64,000 nt of DNA from Oscillospiraceae bacterium (GTDB taxonomy: Bacteria > Bacillota > Clostridia > Oscillospirales > CAG-272): the NCBI GenBank assembly GCA_015063385.1, contig SVUG01000002.1:80888-144887 (forward strand), given 5' to 3'. Below, in pieces: positions 45,127-55,104 of the stretch (position 1 is its first letter; every line of letters begins with the position of its first letter). The position numbers were made by a program, and so were the translations under genes. The notes under the pieces were generated by a model. The model saw only the letters and a program-made list of their open reading frames with translations. It made no database searches and was not told where the DNA came from.

Positions 45127-45816
45127 TTAAGCCGTTTGCGCGTTAAGAAGAATGAGGAAAATTGCCGCAGAAACCGCGATAACTATAATTCCCGTGAAGA
45201 GTATTATCTTGCTGTTGCGGTTAAATGTGAGCATATTCTTCGCGCTTCCCTCTATAAGCTTTGCCTCGCGAAGAGCTGCAAGAACCGGCTTATAAAGGTA
45301 CATGGCAATCGCACTGTTCATCAGCGCCTTTGCAAAATTGAACGGCAGAAGAAGCGTTGGGAGCATGTTCATAATGTACGGAGCAAATAAAGGAAGTCCG
45401 AAGTACAATGGTGCTATGAATACATTGAGCAGCAGCATAACTCCCGTGGTCACAACGGTTGCTGTGAGGAGTCCAATGAGTGCACCGTTGATGTCCCTTT
45501 TCTTCATATAAATTATTGAGGCGGTAAGTGAGAAGGCTGCCGTAGAGAAGAAATTCATCAAAAATCCAAACCAACCCGTATCGCCGCCAAATGTCAGCGA
45601 CTCAATCATTGAGGTCGCAAGCGACATTGCCAGCGCGGGAAGCGGACCGTATATGTAAGCGGCTATAGTTATCACCGCGTCTTTTGCATCGAAAGTAAGG
45701 TGGGCAATCTGCAACCACTTTGTAAGAATTGTGGCAACCACCGCCAGCGCGACGAAAATTGCCATTCCGCACAGACGCTTTACGTCGGTGCTCATCACTT
45801 TTTTGTTATTTTCCAT
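45127..45816 (-). CDS. ribU: ECF transporter substrate-binding component for riboflavin
   Basis: A 229-residue membrane protein with about six helices. RibU-like motifs are MAIFVALAVVATILTK, DAVITIAAYIYGPLPALAMS and the Gly-rich FGGDTGWFGFLMNFF. It binds riboflavin or FMN and works with a shared ECF energizing module encoded elsewhere. The FMN riboswitch upstream makes the substrate assignment strong. GAAAGGA lies before the ATG. Confidence 0.92.
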   Translation of the reverse strand: MENNKKVMSTDVKRLCGMAIFVALAVVATILTKWLQIAHLTFDAKDAVITIAAYIYGPLPALAMSLATSMIESLTFGGDTGWFGFLMNFFSTAAFSLTASIIYMKKRDINGALIGLLTATVVTTGVMLLLNVFIAPLYFGLPLFAPYIMNMLPTLLLPFNFAKALMNSAIAMYLYKPVLAALREAKLIEGSAKNMLTFNRNSKIILFTGIIVIAVSAAIFLILLNAQTA

Positions 45817-45897
45817 TTTATTTCCTTTCGAGCCCAGGAATTTGATTTTTGCAGCTTCCGGGCTATGATATTTGCATTAGCAAAAGGAGATAAGAGC

Positions 45898-45928
45898 AAA
45901 AAAACCTCGGAAAAACGAAAATCCGAGG
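45898..45928 (-). terminator. Riboswitch-controlled terminator before ribU
   Basis: On the minus strand CCTCGG (45928-45923) pairs with CCGAGG (45910-45905) and is followed by seven T. It lies between the FMN aptamer and ribU, as expected for transcription termination upon FMN binding. A palindrome CGGGAA-t-TTCCCG (45971-45983) lies between aptamer and terminator. Confidence 0.8.
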
Positions 45929-45988
45929 ACGAAAATCGGTTGACCGTAAGGAACTCAAGCCTGCAGTCCTACGGGAAATTCCCGATAC

Positions 45989-46163
45989 ATCTCTTTTCTC
46001 ATCCGGACTTTTAGGTGCAAAAGCACCACCAGCGTGACCGTTTTGAATACAGCCACTCGCTGACCGTCGGTTAAGGAATTTCACCTTATCGAGAGCAAGT
46101 ACACTTCCCCGCCCTTCGCAGACTTTACTGCCGGTATGGAATTTCACCAATCCCCAAAGATTT
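45989..46163 (-). ncRNA. FMN riboswitch (RFN element)
   Basis: Read on the minus strand, the conserved blocks of the RFN aptamer occur in order: GGGGATTGGTGAAATTCC, ACCGGCAGTAAAGTCTGCGA, GGTGAAATTCCTTAACCGAC, GGTCA and GTCCGGATGAGAAAAGAGATG-like end. The first block has GATT before GGTG, slightly unlike the usual GGGGCAGGGTG. The flanks ATCTTT and AAAAGAGAT can close P1. It controls ribU. Confidence 0.95.
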
Positions 46164-46176
46164 ATATTAAATTTTA

Positions 46177-46330
46177 CTGTCGGATATTTTTGTTTGGCGA
46201 AAAGTTCGGCGCATTTTCATATCCGATCAAATTCGAGGTAAAACCTCAATGGTTGAACATAATTTTCAATCTTGCGATAGCCACGAGGCTACCTTTTTAA
46301 TAATATATGCTTTTGTTAAATATCCGACAG
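46177..46330. repeat. 13-bp inverted repeats flanking small hairpins downstream of tuf
   Basis: CTGTCGGATATTT (46177-46189) is complementary to AAATATCCGACAG (46318-46330). Between them are GAGGT-aaa-ACCTC (about 46235-46247) and TAGCC-acga-GGCTA (about 46278-46291), and a third TATCCGA. This region, with the riboswitch, fills the 568-base gap between ribU and tuf. Confidence 0.65.
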
Positions 46331-46350
46331 CCCCGTAGGACTGTCGGATA
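46321..46350 (-). terminator. Terminator of the str operon after tuf
   Basis: TATCCGACAG (46321-46330) and CTGTCGGATA (46341-46350) form a perfect 10-bp stem with a 10-base loop, 35 bases past the tuf stop. The T-tract is short (TTTAAC). Confidence 0.65.
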
Positions 46351-46384
46351 AATATTAGTTTTCAGTAAACCAATCTATTGCTAA

Positions 46385-47584
46385 TTAAGCAAGGATTTCG
46401 CCTACAACGCCCGAACCAACGGTACGGCCACCCTCACGGATAGCGAAACGAAGACCCTTCTCGCAAGCGATAGGAGTGATGAGCTCAACGTTCATGTTAA
46501 CGTTGTCGCCGGGACGGCACATCTCAACGTCAGCAGGAAGAGTGATAACACCGGTAACGTCGGTAGTTCTGAAGTAGAACTGAGGTCTGTAGCCGGAGAA
46601 GAAGGGCTTGGAACGGCCGCCTTCCTTTTCGGTAAGAACGTAAACCTGACCAACGAACTTGGTGTGGGGCTGAACAGAACCGGGCTTGCAAAGAACCTGG
46701 CCTCTTTCGATCTCGTTCTTCTGAACGCCACGAAGGAGAAGACCAACGTTGTCACCAGCCTCAGCATAGTCCATGAGCTTGTGGAACATCTCGATACCGG
46801 TTACAACGGTGGAGGAAGACTCGTCCTTAAGACCTACGATCTCAACAACGTCTGCCATCTTGATAGTACCACGCTCTACACGACCGGTAGCAACGGTACC
46901 ACGACCGGAAATGGAGAATACATCCTCGATAGGCATAAGGAAGGGAAGGTCAGCCTTTCTATCGGGAGTAGGAATGTAGGAGTCAACTGCTGCCATGAGT
47001 TCCTTGATGCAAGCGAACTCGGGAGCGTCAAGACCGTTGGAAGAGTTAAGAGCCTCACGAGCAGAACCACGGATTACGGGAATGTCGTCGCCGGGGAAAT
47101 CGTACTCGGAAAGGAGATCACGGATCTCCATCTCAACGAGGTCAAGAAGCTCTTCGTCGTCAACGATATCGCACTTGTTCATGAATACAACGAGTGCAGG
47201 AACGCCTACCTGACGAGCAAGAAGAACGTGCTCTCTGGTCTGTGCAAGAGGGCCGTCAGTACCTGCAACAACGAGGATAGCACCGTCCATCTGAGCAGCA
47301 CCGGTAATCATGTTCTTAACGTAGTCAGCGTGGCCGGGGCAGTCAACGTGAGCGTAGTGACGAGCGTCAGTTTCATACTCAACGTGTCTGGAGTTGATTG
47401 TGATACCACGAGCTCTCTCCTCGGGGCAGTTGTCGATCTGGCTGTAATCAAGGAACTCAGAACCGTTTGCAAGAGAAAGGGTCTTAGTGATTGCAGCAGT
47501 AAGGGTGGTCTTACCGTGGTCTACGTGACCGATAGTACCAATGTTAACGTGGGGTTTGGTTTTTTCAAACTTAGCCTTTGCCAT
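46385..47584 (-). CDS. tuf: Elongation factor Tu
   Basis: A 399-residue GTPase that brings aminoacyl-tRNA to the ribosome. GTP motifs are [18 protein letters not shown] and NKCD. The effector region RGITI and C-terminal beta-barrel motifs are intact. It is the last gene of the str operon on the minus strand; a structured repeat lies between fusA and tuf. Confidence 0.98.
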   Translation of the reverse strand: MAKAKFEKTKPHVNIGTIGHVDHGKTTLTAAITKTLSLANGSEFLDYSQIDNCPEERARGITINSRHVEYETDARHYAHVDCPGHADYVKNMITGAAQMDGAILVVAGTDGPLAQTREHVLLARQVGVPALVVFMNKCDIVDDEELLDLVEMEIRDLLSEYDFPGDDIPVIRGSAREALNSSNGLDAPEFACIKELMAAVDSYIPTPDRKADLPFLMPIEDVFSISGRGTVATGRVERGTIKMADVVEIVGLKDESSSTVVTGIEMFHKLMDYAEAGDNVGLLLRGVQKNEIERGQVLCKPGSVQPHTKFVGQVYVLTEKEGGRSKPFFSGYRPQFYFRTTDVTGVITLPADVEMCRPGDNVNMNVELITPIACEKGLRFAIREGGRTVGSGVVGEILA

Positions 47585-47694
47585 TTTAGTAAATCTCCTT
47601 ATTAAAAATATTTTTTATTTTAGCTTTTTGGTTTATCTAATCGGCTTTGCCGGTCAGAAACGTTAAAGTCTGCAAAGCTCTGTTTGAGCCAAGC

Positions 47695-47792
47695 AGATTT
47701 ATGCGAGAAGCGTCGGTCGCGCCCCGCCGACGTAGTTGCCTACGGCAAGCGGAAGCGAACGGCGTTAAAAGAGCGATGCTCTTTGGTCTCGC
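47695..47792. repeat. Structured element, copy C
   Basis: GCGAGA (47703-47708) with TCTCGC (47787-47792); CGTCGGTCGC (47711-47720) with GCGAACGGCG (47755-47764, one mismatch); CGTAG-TTGC-CTACG (47731-47744); plus GAGC-gat-GCTC. Same architecture as copy B, different base pairs. It lies in the 226-base fusA-tuf gap. Confidence 0.8.
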
Positions 47793-47810
47793 GAAATGTG
47801 ATAGCTCAAA

Positions 47811-49931
47811 TTATTTTGCACGAGCCTTGATAATCTCATCCTGAATGCTCTTAGGAACATCCATAAATCCGTCAGGCTCCATTACGTAAACCGCACGTCC
47901 CTGAGATCTGGAACGAAGAGCGGTAGCGTAACCGAACATCTGAGCAAGAGGCACGTGAGCGTAAATTCTCGTAGTGCCGGGAGCGATCTGCTCCATAGAA
48001 TCCATCTGACCACGACGGGAGTTGATATCACCGATGATATCGCCCATGTAGTCGTCGGGAGTAGTGACGGAAACCTTCATGATAGGCTCGGTAAGAACGG
48101 GATCCGCCTTTCTCATAGCCTCCTTGAATGCCATAGAGCCGGCAATCTTGAACGCCATTTCAGAGGAGTCGACCTCGTGGTAAGAACCGTCATAAAGAGT
48201 GACCTTACAGTCAACTACGTTGTAGCCTGCAAGAACACCTGCCTGCATTGCGCCCTGAATACCGTTATCAACAGCGGGAATGTATTCCTTGGGAATAGCA
48301 CCACCGGTGACAGCGTTCACGAACTCGTAGCCTGCACCTGTCTCGTTGGGCTCAAGGGTAATCTTAACGTGACCGTACTGACCCTTACCACCCGACTGAC
48401 GAGCATACTTGGTATCCTGGTCAACCTTCTTACGAATGGTTTCCTTATAAGCAACCTGAGGTGCGCCGATGTTAGCCTCAACCTTGAACTCACGAAGAAG
48501 ACGGTCAACGATAATCTCAAGGTGAAGCTCACCCATACCTGCGATAATCGTTTGTCCGGTCTCGTCGTCGGTGTAGGTACGGAAGGTGGGGTCCTCCTCA
48601 GCAAGCTTGGAAAGGGCGATACCCATCTTCTCCTGACCTGCCTTCGTCTTAGGCTCGATAGCCTGACGGATAACGGGCTCGGGGAATACCATCGACTCAA
48701 GAATAATAGGATGCTTTTCATCACAGAAGGTATCACCTGTTGTGGTGTTCTTTACACCGACAACGGCAGCGATATCACCTGCGTAGCAAACGTCGATATC
48801 AGCTCTCTCGTTTGCGTGCATCTGAAGAATACGTCCGAATCTCTCGTCCGAATCCTTAGTGGAGTTGTAAACCGCAGTTCCCTTTGCAACAGAACCCGAG
48901 TAAACTCTGAAGAAGCAGAGCTTACCAACGAAGGGGTCGGTCATAATCTTGAAGGCAAGAGCGGAGAAGGGCTCGTCATCACTTGCGTGACGGCAATCCT
49001 CAGCACCGGTATCAGGGTTAACACCCTTGATAGCCTCAATGTCAGTGGGAGCGGGCATATACTCAATAATATTGTCCAGAAGCTTCTGAACGCCCTTGTT
49101 CTTATAAGAGGTTCCGCAGCAAACGGGAACGATCTTATTGTCAAGGGTAGCCTTACGAAGAGCTGCCTTGAGCTCATCAACGGTAATCTCTTCCTCATTG
49201 AAGAACTTGTCCATAAGAGCGTCATCGGTCTCGCAAATAGCCTCGACCATGTTTGCACGATACTCCTCAGCAAGCTCCTTCATATCCTCGGGAATTTCCT
49301 CGACTCTCATATCCTTACCAAGGTCGTCGTAATAAACGTCAGCCTTCATCTCCATAAGGTCGATAATACCGCGGAAGGAGGATTCCTTACCGATAGGAAG
49401 CTGCACGGGAACACCGTTCGCGCGAAGTCTTTCCTTAATCATTTTAACAACACGGAAGAAATCCGCACCCATAATGTCCATCTTGTTGATGTAAGCCATT
49501 CTGGGAACCTTATACTCGTTGGCCTGATGCCAAACAGTTTCGGTCTGGGGCTCAACGCCGCCCTTTGCACAAAGGACAGTGACCGAGCCGTCAAGTACAC
49601 GAAGAGAACGCTGTACCTCTACGGTAAAGTCAACGTGACCGGGGGTGTCAATGATGTTGACACGGTACTTGTTAGCCTTTGCTGCAGCGGGATCGTTCTG
49701 GTACTTGGTGGGAACCCAATAGCAAGTGGTAGCAGCAGAGGTGATAGTGATACCTCTCTCCTGCTCCTGTGCCATCCAGTCCATAGTTGCCGAACCGTCG
49801 TGAGTTTCACCTATACGGTGAGTTTTACCGGTATAGAAAAGGATTCTCTCGGTTGTAGTTGTCTTACCGGCATCGATGTGAGCCATGATACCGATATTTC
49901 TGGTATGTTCAAGCGAATATTCTCTTGGCAT
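47811..49931 (-). CDS. fusA: Elongation factor G
   Basis: A 706-residue translocation GTPase. G1 is [11 protein letters not shown]3 is DTPGHVDF and G4 is NKMD. Domain IV has the [10 protein letters not shown] motif. Full family length for the main ribosomal EF-G. It lies 27 bases after rpsG, with AAAGGAG before the ATG. Confidence 0.98.
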   Translation of the reverse strand: MPREYSLEHTRNIGIMAHIDAGKTTTTERILFYTGKTHRIGETHDGSATMDWMAQEQERGITITSAATTCYWVPTKYQNDPAAAKANKYRVNIIDTPGHVDFTVEVQRSLRVLDGSVTVLCAKGGVEPQTETVWHQANEYKVPRMAYINKMDIMGADFFRVVKMIKERLRANGVPVQLPIGKESSFRGIIDLMEMKADVYYDDLGKDMRVEEIPEDMKELAEEYRANMVEAICETDDALMDKFFNEEEITVDELKAALRKATLDNKIVPVCCGTSYKNKGVQKLLDNIIEYMPAPTDIEAIKGVNPDTGAEDCRHASDDEPFSALAFKIMTDPFVGKLCFFRVYSGSVAKGTAVYNSTKDSDERFGRILQMHANERADIDVCYAGDIAAVVGVKNTTTGDTFCDEKHPIILESMVFPEPVIRQAIEPKTKAGQEKMGIALSKLAEEDPTFRTYTDDETGQTIIAGMGELHLEIIVDRLLREFKVEANIGAPQVAYKETIRKKVDQDTKYARQSGGKGQYGHVKITLEPNETGAGYEFVNAVTGGAIPKEYIPAVDNGIQGAMQAGVLAGYNVVDCKVTLYDGSYHEVDSSEMAFKIAGSMAFKEAMRKADPVLTEPIMKVSVTTPDDYMGDIIGDINSRRGQMDSMEQIAPGTTRIYAHVPLAQMFGYATALRSRSQGRAVYVMEPDGFMDVPKSIQDEIIKARAK

Positions 49932-49958
49932 TTAACCTTTTCTCCTTTAATATATCGA

Positions 49959-50429
49959 TTAGAATCTGTAGTGTGCAAAAGCCTTGTTTGCTTCTGCCAT
50001 CTTGTGAGTGTCTTCCTTCTTCTTGAAAGCGCCACCCATGCCTGCCTTAGCGTCCATAATCTCGCCGGCAAGTCTTTCAGCCATGGTCTTTTCGCCACGG
50101 TTTCTGGAATAAGAAATTATCCAACGGAGACCAAGCGTCTGTCTGCGCTCTGCGCGAACCTCCATAGGAACCTGATAGTTAGAACCACCAACACGGCGAG
50201 CCTTAACCTCAAGAACGGGCATTACGTTCTCAAGAGCTGCTACGAATACGTCAAGTGCATTCTCTCCGCTCTTAGCTTCGATCATTGCAAATGCGTCGTA
50301 AACGATTCTCTGAGCAACGCCCTTCTTACCGTCGTACATAATATTATTGATGAGCTTTGTCACAAGCTTGGAATTGTAGAGCGGATCAGGCAAAACGTCT
50401 CTCTTGGAAATTTGACCTCTTCTAGGCAC
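49959..50429 (-). CDS. rpsG: 30S ribosomal protein S7
   Basis: I choose GTG at 50427-50429 after GGAGGGA, giving 156 residues, the normal S7 length; the sequence then starts [32 protein letters not shown] and [12 protein letters not shown] are conserved S7 segments. S7 nucleates the 3' domain of 16S rRNA and often regulates the str operon. Confidence 0.97.
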   Translation of the reverse strand: MPRRGQISKRDVLPDPLYNSKLVTKLINNIMYDGKKGVAQRIVYDAFAMIEAKSGENALDVFVAALENVMPVLEVKARRVGGSNYQVPMEVRAERRQTLGLRWIISYSRNRGEKTMAERLAGEIMDAKAGMGGAFKKKEDTHKMAEANKAFAHYRF

Positions 50430-50582
50430 TGTACTTCCCTCCTTCATTAAATTTTGAAAATGATATCATAGGTACTCGAATATGAATTCGTTAGTGCTCG
50501 TTTTGTAATATAGATGGGTTTAGGAAAATCTAAACAGCTTTAACATCACAGCACGTGAGCACATTTAGTCCGAAAAAACCTA

Positions 50583-50996
50583 TTAATTTTTCGGACGCTT
50601 TGCTCCGTACTTGGAGCGGCTCTGCTTACGGTTAGCAACGCCCTGGGTATCAAGCGTACCACGAATAATGTGATAACGTACACCGGGAAGGTCACGAACA
50701 CGTCCACCACGGATAAGAACAACCGAGTGCTCCTGAAGGTTGTGGCCGATACCGGGAATGTAGGAAGTAGCCTCCATTCCGTTGGTAAGTCTTACTCTGG
50801 CAATCTTACGAAGAGCCGAGTTAGGCTTCTTGGGAGTAGTGGTAGTAACCTTGGTGCAAACGCCTCTTCTCTGAGGTGCAGTCTGGTCGATAGGAGCATT
50901 TCTAAGAGCGTTGAAGCCTCTCTGAAGAGCGGGAGTCTTAGACTTGCTCACCTTATCAGTACGACCCTGCTTTACGAGCTGGTTAAAGGTTGGCAT
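50583..50996 (-). CDS. rpsL: 30S ribosomal protein S12
   Basis: I choose the ATG after AAAGGAGG, giving 137 residues starting [12 protein letters not shown]. The decoding-center loop has [13 protein letters not shown], with Lys in the classical streptomycin-sensitive position, and [24 protein letters not shown] (quoted in part). It is the first gene of the str operon. A hairpin-like CCGAAAAA/TTTTTCGG overlaps its stop. Confidence 0.97.
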   Translation of the reverse strand: MPTFNQLVKQGRTDKVSKSKTPALQRGFNALRNAPIDQTAPQRRGVCTKVTTTTPKKPNSALRKIARVRLTNGMEATSYIPGIGHNLQEHSVVLIRGGRVRDLPGVRYHIIRGTLDTQGVANRKQSRSKYGAKRPKN

Positions 50997-51071
50997 GATT
51001 TTCCTCCTTTCATACAATAATATCTTTACAGGCAAAAAGGCATAGTACGCCCATTTGCACAGTCACAAGAC

Positions 51072-51100
51072 ATTTTAACACTTACTTTTATTTTTGTCAA
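51072..51100 (-). promoter_or_regulatory. Promoter of the str operon
   Basis: On the minus strand TTGACA (51100-51095), 17-base spacer, TAAAAT (51077-51072). Confidence 0.85.
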
Positions 51101-51194
51101 GACTTTTTGTAAATTTTCTCTATTTTATTCATATTTTAAGTAGTATTTAACTATTTTTTAGATAATACGGACAAATAAGGGGCGTTTTTTCGAC

Positions 51195-51224
51195 AAAAAG
51201 GACGGAATTTTTACGTTCCGTCCT
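51195..51224 (-). terminator. Terminator after the 770-residue orphan gene
   Basis: AGGACGGAA and TTCCGTCCT form a perfect 9-bp stem, followed on the minus strand by TTTTT. Confidence 0.88.
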
Positions 51225-51232
51225 GATTATTT

Positions 51233-53545
51233 TTATTCAACTATTGCCTTTGCGATGCCAAGACCGCTGTTGCCGAGAATTTTAATAATATTACCGAGAA
51301 GCTCCATCTCCTCCATGGGAATATGGATAAACTCAAGGCAAACCGTCTGTGAATCCGGGACGGAGGCTCTGACCTTGATGTACATCTTCTCCTTGCCGTA
51401 ATACTCCATAGTTGCCTTCATAATCTCGTGAATTCTCGTGGTGATGTTGGGGTCAACGCTTCTGCGGAAGATAAGACGCACGTTTCTTGTGACGTAGGTG
51501 TATCTCTTGTCGCCTGCCTCGGGCATAGCCTCGCGGACTGCTCTCTGTCGCTCCTCTTCCTCACGGCGCACTCTCTCAAGCTCAACACGGCGCATTTCAG
51601 CAAGGCTTGCTTCCTCTGCGGCACGGCGCTCGTGCTCTATGCGTGCACGCTCCTCTTCCTCGCGCAGACGTGCGGCTCTGGCAGCCTCTGCCTCAAGCCT
51701 TCTCTGCTCCTCGATTGCCATTCTGGCAGCCTCGGCAAGTCGCTCGCGCTCTCTTGCCTCGTGACGAAGCTGGTCCTCTATCCTTGCACGAAGCTTCTCC
51801 TCCTCTGCACGACGAACGGCGTCACGCGCCTCCTGTGCAAGTGCATCGCGCCTTGCCTGCTCGCGAAGCTTTTCGTATTCTGCGCGCAGAGCTTCCTTTT
51901 CCCTCTCCGCCTTTGCAAGCATAGCCTCGTTCTCTATGCGGAGTCTTTCCTGCTCGCGACGCAGGGCGATTATCTCCTCCTCCGCCTTCATTCTGGCGCG
52001 GTTTTCATATTCAAGGCGTATCTTCGCCTCTATTTCAGCTCTGATGCTCGCCTCATCTATCATGGGTGCGGAATAGACCTCGCTAATCTGCTCCCCTGCT
52101 TCCTCGACGGGCTCCTCTGCGACAGGCTCTGCCTGAATTTCCGCTATGGGCTCATCTATTGTTTCCGCTATGGGCTCGTCTGCAATTTCCACCGAATGCT
52201 CGTCCTCATCGATTATCTCGAATATCAGCTCAGCGGCAGGCTCGTCGTCCTCGGTATCCTCGGGCGTCTCCTTTGCCGATGCGAGCGCCTCAAGCGCCAT
52301 GCGCGTCAGCTCGTCAAGCTCCTGCTCCTGCTCGTCAATTTCCTCGACGGGCTCAGCGGAATCCTCGTTCTCAATCTCGAATATCTCTTCAATAATTTCG
52401 GGAATCTCGTCGAGCGTCTCTTGCTCCTCGAGCTCCTCAGGCGCGTCAATCTCCTCTTCCTCCCATTCGGGCTCAGGCACCGATTCGTAAGAATCGCCCA
52501 TGCTCTCAACGACCTCGCGCGCCTTCTGCATAGCGCGGGCAAAATCGTCGTCGGCATCGAGTGCCAGGGCAACCTCAAGCTCCTGTGCGGAAGCGTCGGG
52601 CGCTACTCTGCCGAGTATGGCTGCCAGAGATGCTTCAAGCGCAAGCGTTTCGGGTGAAAGCTCCACCGCGCTCTCAATCTTGGTGAGTTGACCGTACTTT
52701 ATAGCCCTCTTAATAAGGTCGCGCCAGCCTGTGACTGCACTGCGGCTCATGGCGTTATGATACTTGTCAGCGGTGGTGGCAAGGAGATATCTGTACTCCT
52801 TCTCGCGCACCTTCTGGGCAACGTCCTCGCCGAGCTCAAAGAGAATATTATCTCCCCACACGTTATCCGAAATCGAATACGCCACGGCACCGTCAAGGCG
52901 CGTCCATTTAACCCAGAAATCTCTGGGTGCGCTCGCACCGTCAATCATAGTAAGACGGCGGTAGGTGACGTTGTCGGAGATATGGTCCATATAAGTAGCG
53001 GGAGCGAAAGCGAGAACCAGCTCAATAGAGCTGTCTGCAATTCCCTTGACCGAAGCTGCCGCCTCAATAGCAGGGGTAATCTGCCTCGAAAGCTCGTCAA
53101 TAAAGGTCTGCGAATATCTGCCCGAGAGCTTCGTCGCATCGGCTCCGCCCTTGACGATAATTCTGATAAGTCCGCTCTCACAGTAGAGCGCCCTGCCCTC
53201 CAGCGCGTGAGCAAATTCGTCGGGAGTGTCGGAGGCAAGCTCAAACGAAAGCCCCTCTCCAAGATATGCATAAGGCACGCCGCCCTTGAAGTCGCCCTCG
53301 GAAAGCTGCCACTTCACCCACACGGTGTCGTAGCCCGAGCGCGTAATGACGGTCAGGGGATAATACCAATAGCCCTCCGACGAGAAGTCGTCTGCGATAT
53401 AATCCTCGTACATCTGCACACCGAGAAGCTCGTCCTCGGAATAAATTTCAAGAAGAAGCGGAATAAGATTTTCCCGAACGCTCTCCTCGAACGCGGGGGT
53501 TATGGTATCCGCAACGATTTTATTGTGTAAAAGGTCAATTTTCAT
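51233..53545 (-). CDS. Orphan 770-residue protein: duplicated N-terminal module, acidic linker, long charged helix, C-terminal domain
   Basis: No known family was recognised. The N-terminal half appears internally duplicated: ITPA (residues 15 and 157), WVKW (76-79 and 211-214) and FEL (101 and 236) recur about 135-142 residues apart. Residues about 365-500 are very acidic (Glu, Asp, Pro, Ile). Residues about 520-680 form an uninterrupted charged helix with Glu/Arg/Lys and Ala, either a coiled coil or a stable single helix. The last 80 residues form a compact alpha/beta domain (YTYVTRNVRLIFRRSVDP, then YIKVRASVPDSQTVCLEF). There is no signal peptide or membrane helix. GGAGG precedes the ATG; it has its own promoter and terminator. 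Confidence 0.75.
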   Translation of the reverse strand: MKIDLLHNKIVADTITPAFEESVRENLIPLLLEIYSEDELLGVQMYEDYIADDFSSEGYWYYPLTVITRSGYDTVWVKWQLSEGDFKGGVPYAYLGEGLSFELASDTPDEFAHALEGRALYCESGLIRIIVKGGADATKLSGRYSQTFIDELSRQITPAIEAAASVKGIADSSIELVLAFAPATYMDHISDNVTYRRLTMIDGASAPRDFWVKWTRLDGAVAYSISDNVWGDNILFELGEDVAQKVREKEYRYLLATTADKYHNAMSRSAVTGWRDLIKRAIKYGQLTKIESAVELSPETLALEASLAAILGRVAPDASAQELEVALALDADDDFARAMQKAREVVESMGDSYESVPEPEWEEEEIDAPEELEEQETLDEIPEIIEEIFEIENEDSAEPVEEIDEQEQELDELTRMALEALASAKETPEDTEDDEPAAELIFEIIDEDEHSVEIADEPIAETIDEPIAEIQAEPVAEEPVEEAGEQISEVYSAPMIDEASIRAEIEAKIRLEYENRARMKAEEEIIALRREQERLRIENEAMLAKAEREKEALRAEYEKLREQARRDALAQEARDAVRRAEEEKLRARIEDQLRHEARERERLAEAARMAIEEQRRLEAEAARAARLREEEERARIEHERRAAEEASLAEMRRVELERVRREEEERQRAVREAMPEAGDKRYTYVTRNVRLIFRRSVDPNITTRIHEIMKATMEYYGKEKMYIKVRASVPDSQTVCLEFIHIPMEEMELLGNIIKILGNSGLGIAKAIVE

Positions 53546-53587
53546 AAAATTCAGCCTCCGTCAAAATCTAATACAATTCATAGGTAT

Positions 53588-53616
53588 ATTGTAGCATATA
53601 AAGTAAGAAAAATCAA
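53588..53616 (-). promoter_or_regulatory. Promoter of the 770-residue orphan gene
   Basis: On the minus strand TTGATT (53616-53611), 17-base spacer ending TGC, TACAAT (53593-53588). Confidence 0.8.
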
Positions 53617-53662
53617 GAATTTTCGGTCGAATGTAAAAATTATTTTACAAAGGCTCGGACAG

Positions 53663-53691
53663 TTGACATTTTTCGGCAAATGTTGTATAAT
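53663..53691 (+). promoter_or_regulatory. Promoter of the rsmF-like/parvulin/ylmH run
   Basis: Perfect TTGACA (53663-53668), 17-base spacer, TATAAT (53686-53691). It is divergent from the orphan gene promoter about 50 bases away. Confidence 0.9.
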
Positions 53692-53716
53692 ATTCGCCCG
53701 AGGGGGAGGTGAGAGT

Positions 53717-55066
53717 GTGCTGCCTGAAAAATTTCTTTTAAGAATGAAAAATATACTCGGCGAGGACTACGGGGCGTTTGAAAACGCGCTTTCAGAGCCG
53801 AGCGTGCGAGGCGTGCGCGTCAACACGACGAAAATTGCAGTTGACGATTTTCTTGCTGTAAGCTCGCTCTCGCTTGACAAAATCCCGTATCTTCAAAACG
53901 GATTTATTCCCGAAAGCGCAGACGGAATCGGCAGAAGCGCCGAGCATCACGCAGGAATGTTCTACGTGCAGGACCCGGGTGCTATGGCTACCGTTGGCGC
54001 TCTGGATATAAAGCGCGGCTGGCGCGTGATGGACGCGTGTGCCGCACCCGGCGGCAAGGCGTCGCAGCTTGCGAGCGCGGTCGGTGAGGACGGCTTCCTT
54101 TTGGCTAATGAATTCGTGCCAAAGCGCGCGAAGATTATAGTAGGAAACTTTGAGAGACTGGGTATAAAAAACGCTGTGGTCACCTCGCTTGATACCTCAA
54201 GGCTTGCCGAGATGTTCTCGTCATATTTCGACCTCGTGCTTTGCGACGCGCCCTGCTCGGGCGAGGGTATGTTCCGCAAATACGACGAGGCGGTCAGCGA
54301 GTGGAGCGAGGAGAACGTTCTCGCCTGTGCAAAAAGACAGACTGAAATTCTCGAAAACTGTCAGAGGTGCGTTAAGGCGGGCGGATATCTTTTATACTCA
54401 ACCTGCACCTATTCGGTCGAGGAAAATGAGGGCGTTGTAGAAAGATTTCTTGCAAATCACCCTGAATTTTCACTTGCCTGCGTCAAGGACGAATTAAAGG
54501 CAGTCACTGCCGACGGTCTGGGCAAATTTAAAGAGGCAAGGCGCTTCTATCCGCACAAATCTCGCGGAGAGGGACAGTTTATAGCTTTGCTGAAAAAGGA
54601 CGAAAATTCTGAAGATTTGCCAACTATACTTTACAAAGACAGTGCAAAATCACCCTCTAAAGCCGACGAAGCGGTGGCGAGAGCATTTTTAAAAGACAAT
54701 CTCAAAAACGGTTTTTCCGGCAGAATTATATCGGTCGGAGAGCAGCTGGCCCTCGTATGCCACGACCTGCCGCTGCCGCCATATTCGGTGTTTATGGGCG
54801 GTGTTCTGCTCGGCGAGGTGAAAAAAGGAATTCTGTTCCCGCACCACCAATTCTTCTCTGCATACGGTGCTGATATGAAGCGCAAGGTGGAGCTGAAACG
54901 AGGCGACGCGAGAGTGGAAAAATATCTTGGCGGTGAGGAAATTGACACCGATATTACCGATGGCGGCTGGTGTGCCGTCACCTACGAGGGAGTGGCGCTC
55001 GGCGGCGGAAAAATATCGGGCGGCAGAGTTAAAAATCACTATCCCAAGGGACTGCGAAACAAATAA
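53717..55066 (+). CDS. rsmF: rRNA (cytosine-C5-)-methyltransferase, RsmF/NOL1-NOP2-sun family
   Basis: I choose GTG at 53717 after GGGGGAGGTGA; the longer frame would begin inside the promoter. The 449-residue protein has the SAM-binding motif CAAPGGKASQL and DAPCSGEGMFRK with the Cys of motif IV. LYSTCTYSVEENE carries the catalytic Cys. The C-terminal part (FPHHQFFSAYGADMKRKVEL, then ITDGGWCAVTYEGVALGGGK in part) is the PUA-like RsmF domain. It methylates rRNA cytosines; the exact site is not inferable. Confidence 0.9.
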   Translation: MLPEKFLLRMKNILGEDYGAFENALSEPSVRGVRVNTTKIAVDDFLAVSSLSLDKIPYLQNGFIPESADGIGRSAEHHAGMFYVQDPGAMATVGALDIKRGWRVMDACAAPGGKASQLASAVGEDGFLLANEFVPKRAKIIVGNFERLGIKNAVVTSLDTSRLAEMFSSYFDLVLCDAPCSGEGMFRKYDEAVSEWSEENVLACAKRQTEILENCQRCVKAGGYLLYSTCTYSVEENEGVVERFLANHPEFSLACVKDELKAVTADGLGKFKEARRFYPHKSRGEGQFIALLKKDENSEDLPTILYKDSAKSPSKADEAVARAFLKDNLKNGFSGRIISVGEQLALVCHDLPLPPYSVFMGGVLLGEVKKGILFPHHQFFSAYGADMKRKVELKRGDARVEKYLGGEEIDTDITDGGWCAVTYEGVALGGGKISGGRVKNHYPKGLRNK

Positions 55067-55104
55067 TTTTGATAAAAATAATTTTAGATAAAGGATGAAA
55101 GAAA

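Noticed and set aside
46664..47605. 313-codon frame opposite tuf
   Set aside because: Antisense shadow of a conserved gene, low-complexity Val/Ser/Asn-rich translation without motifs.
47955..50450. Very long open frame on the plus strand (831 codons) opposite fusA and rpsG
   Set aside because: It is antisense to two highly conserved genes, has no ribosome binding site or recognisable domain, and results from the codon bias of the sense strand.
53663..53716. Longer N-terminus for the rsmF-like protein
   Set aside because: It would begin on the -35 element of a perfect promoter; the GTG at 53717 has a strong ribosome binding site.
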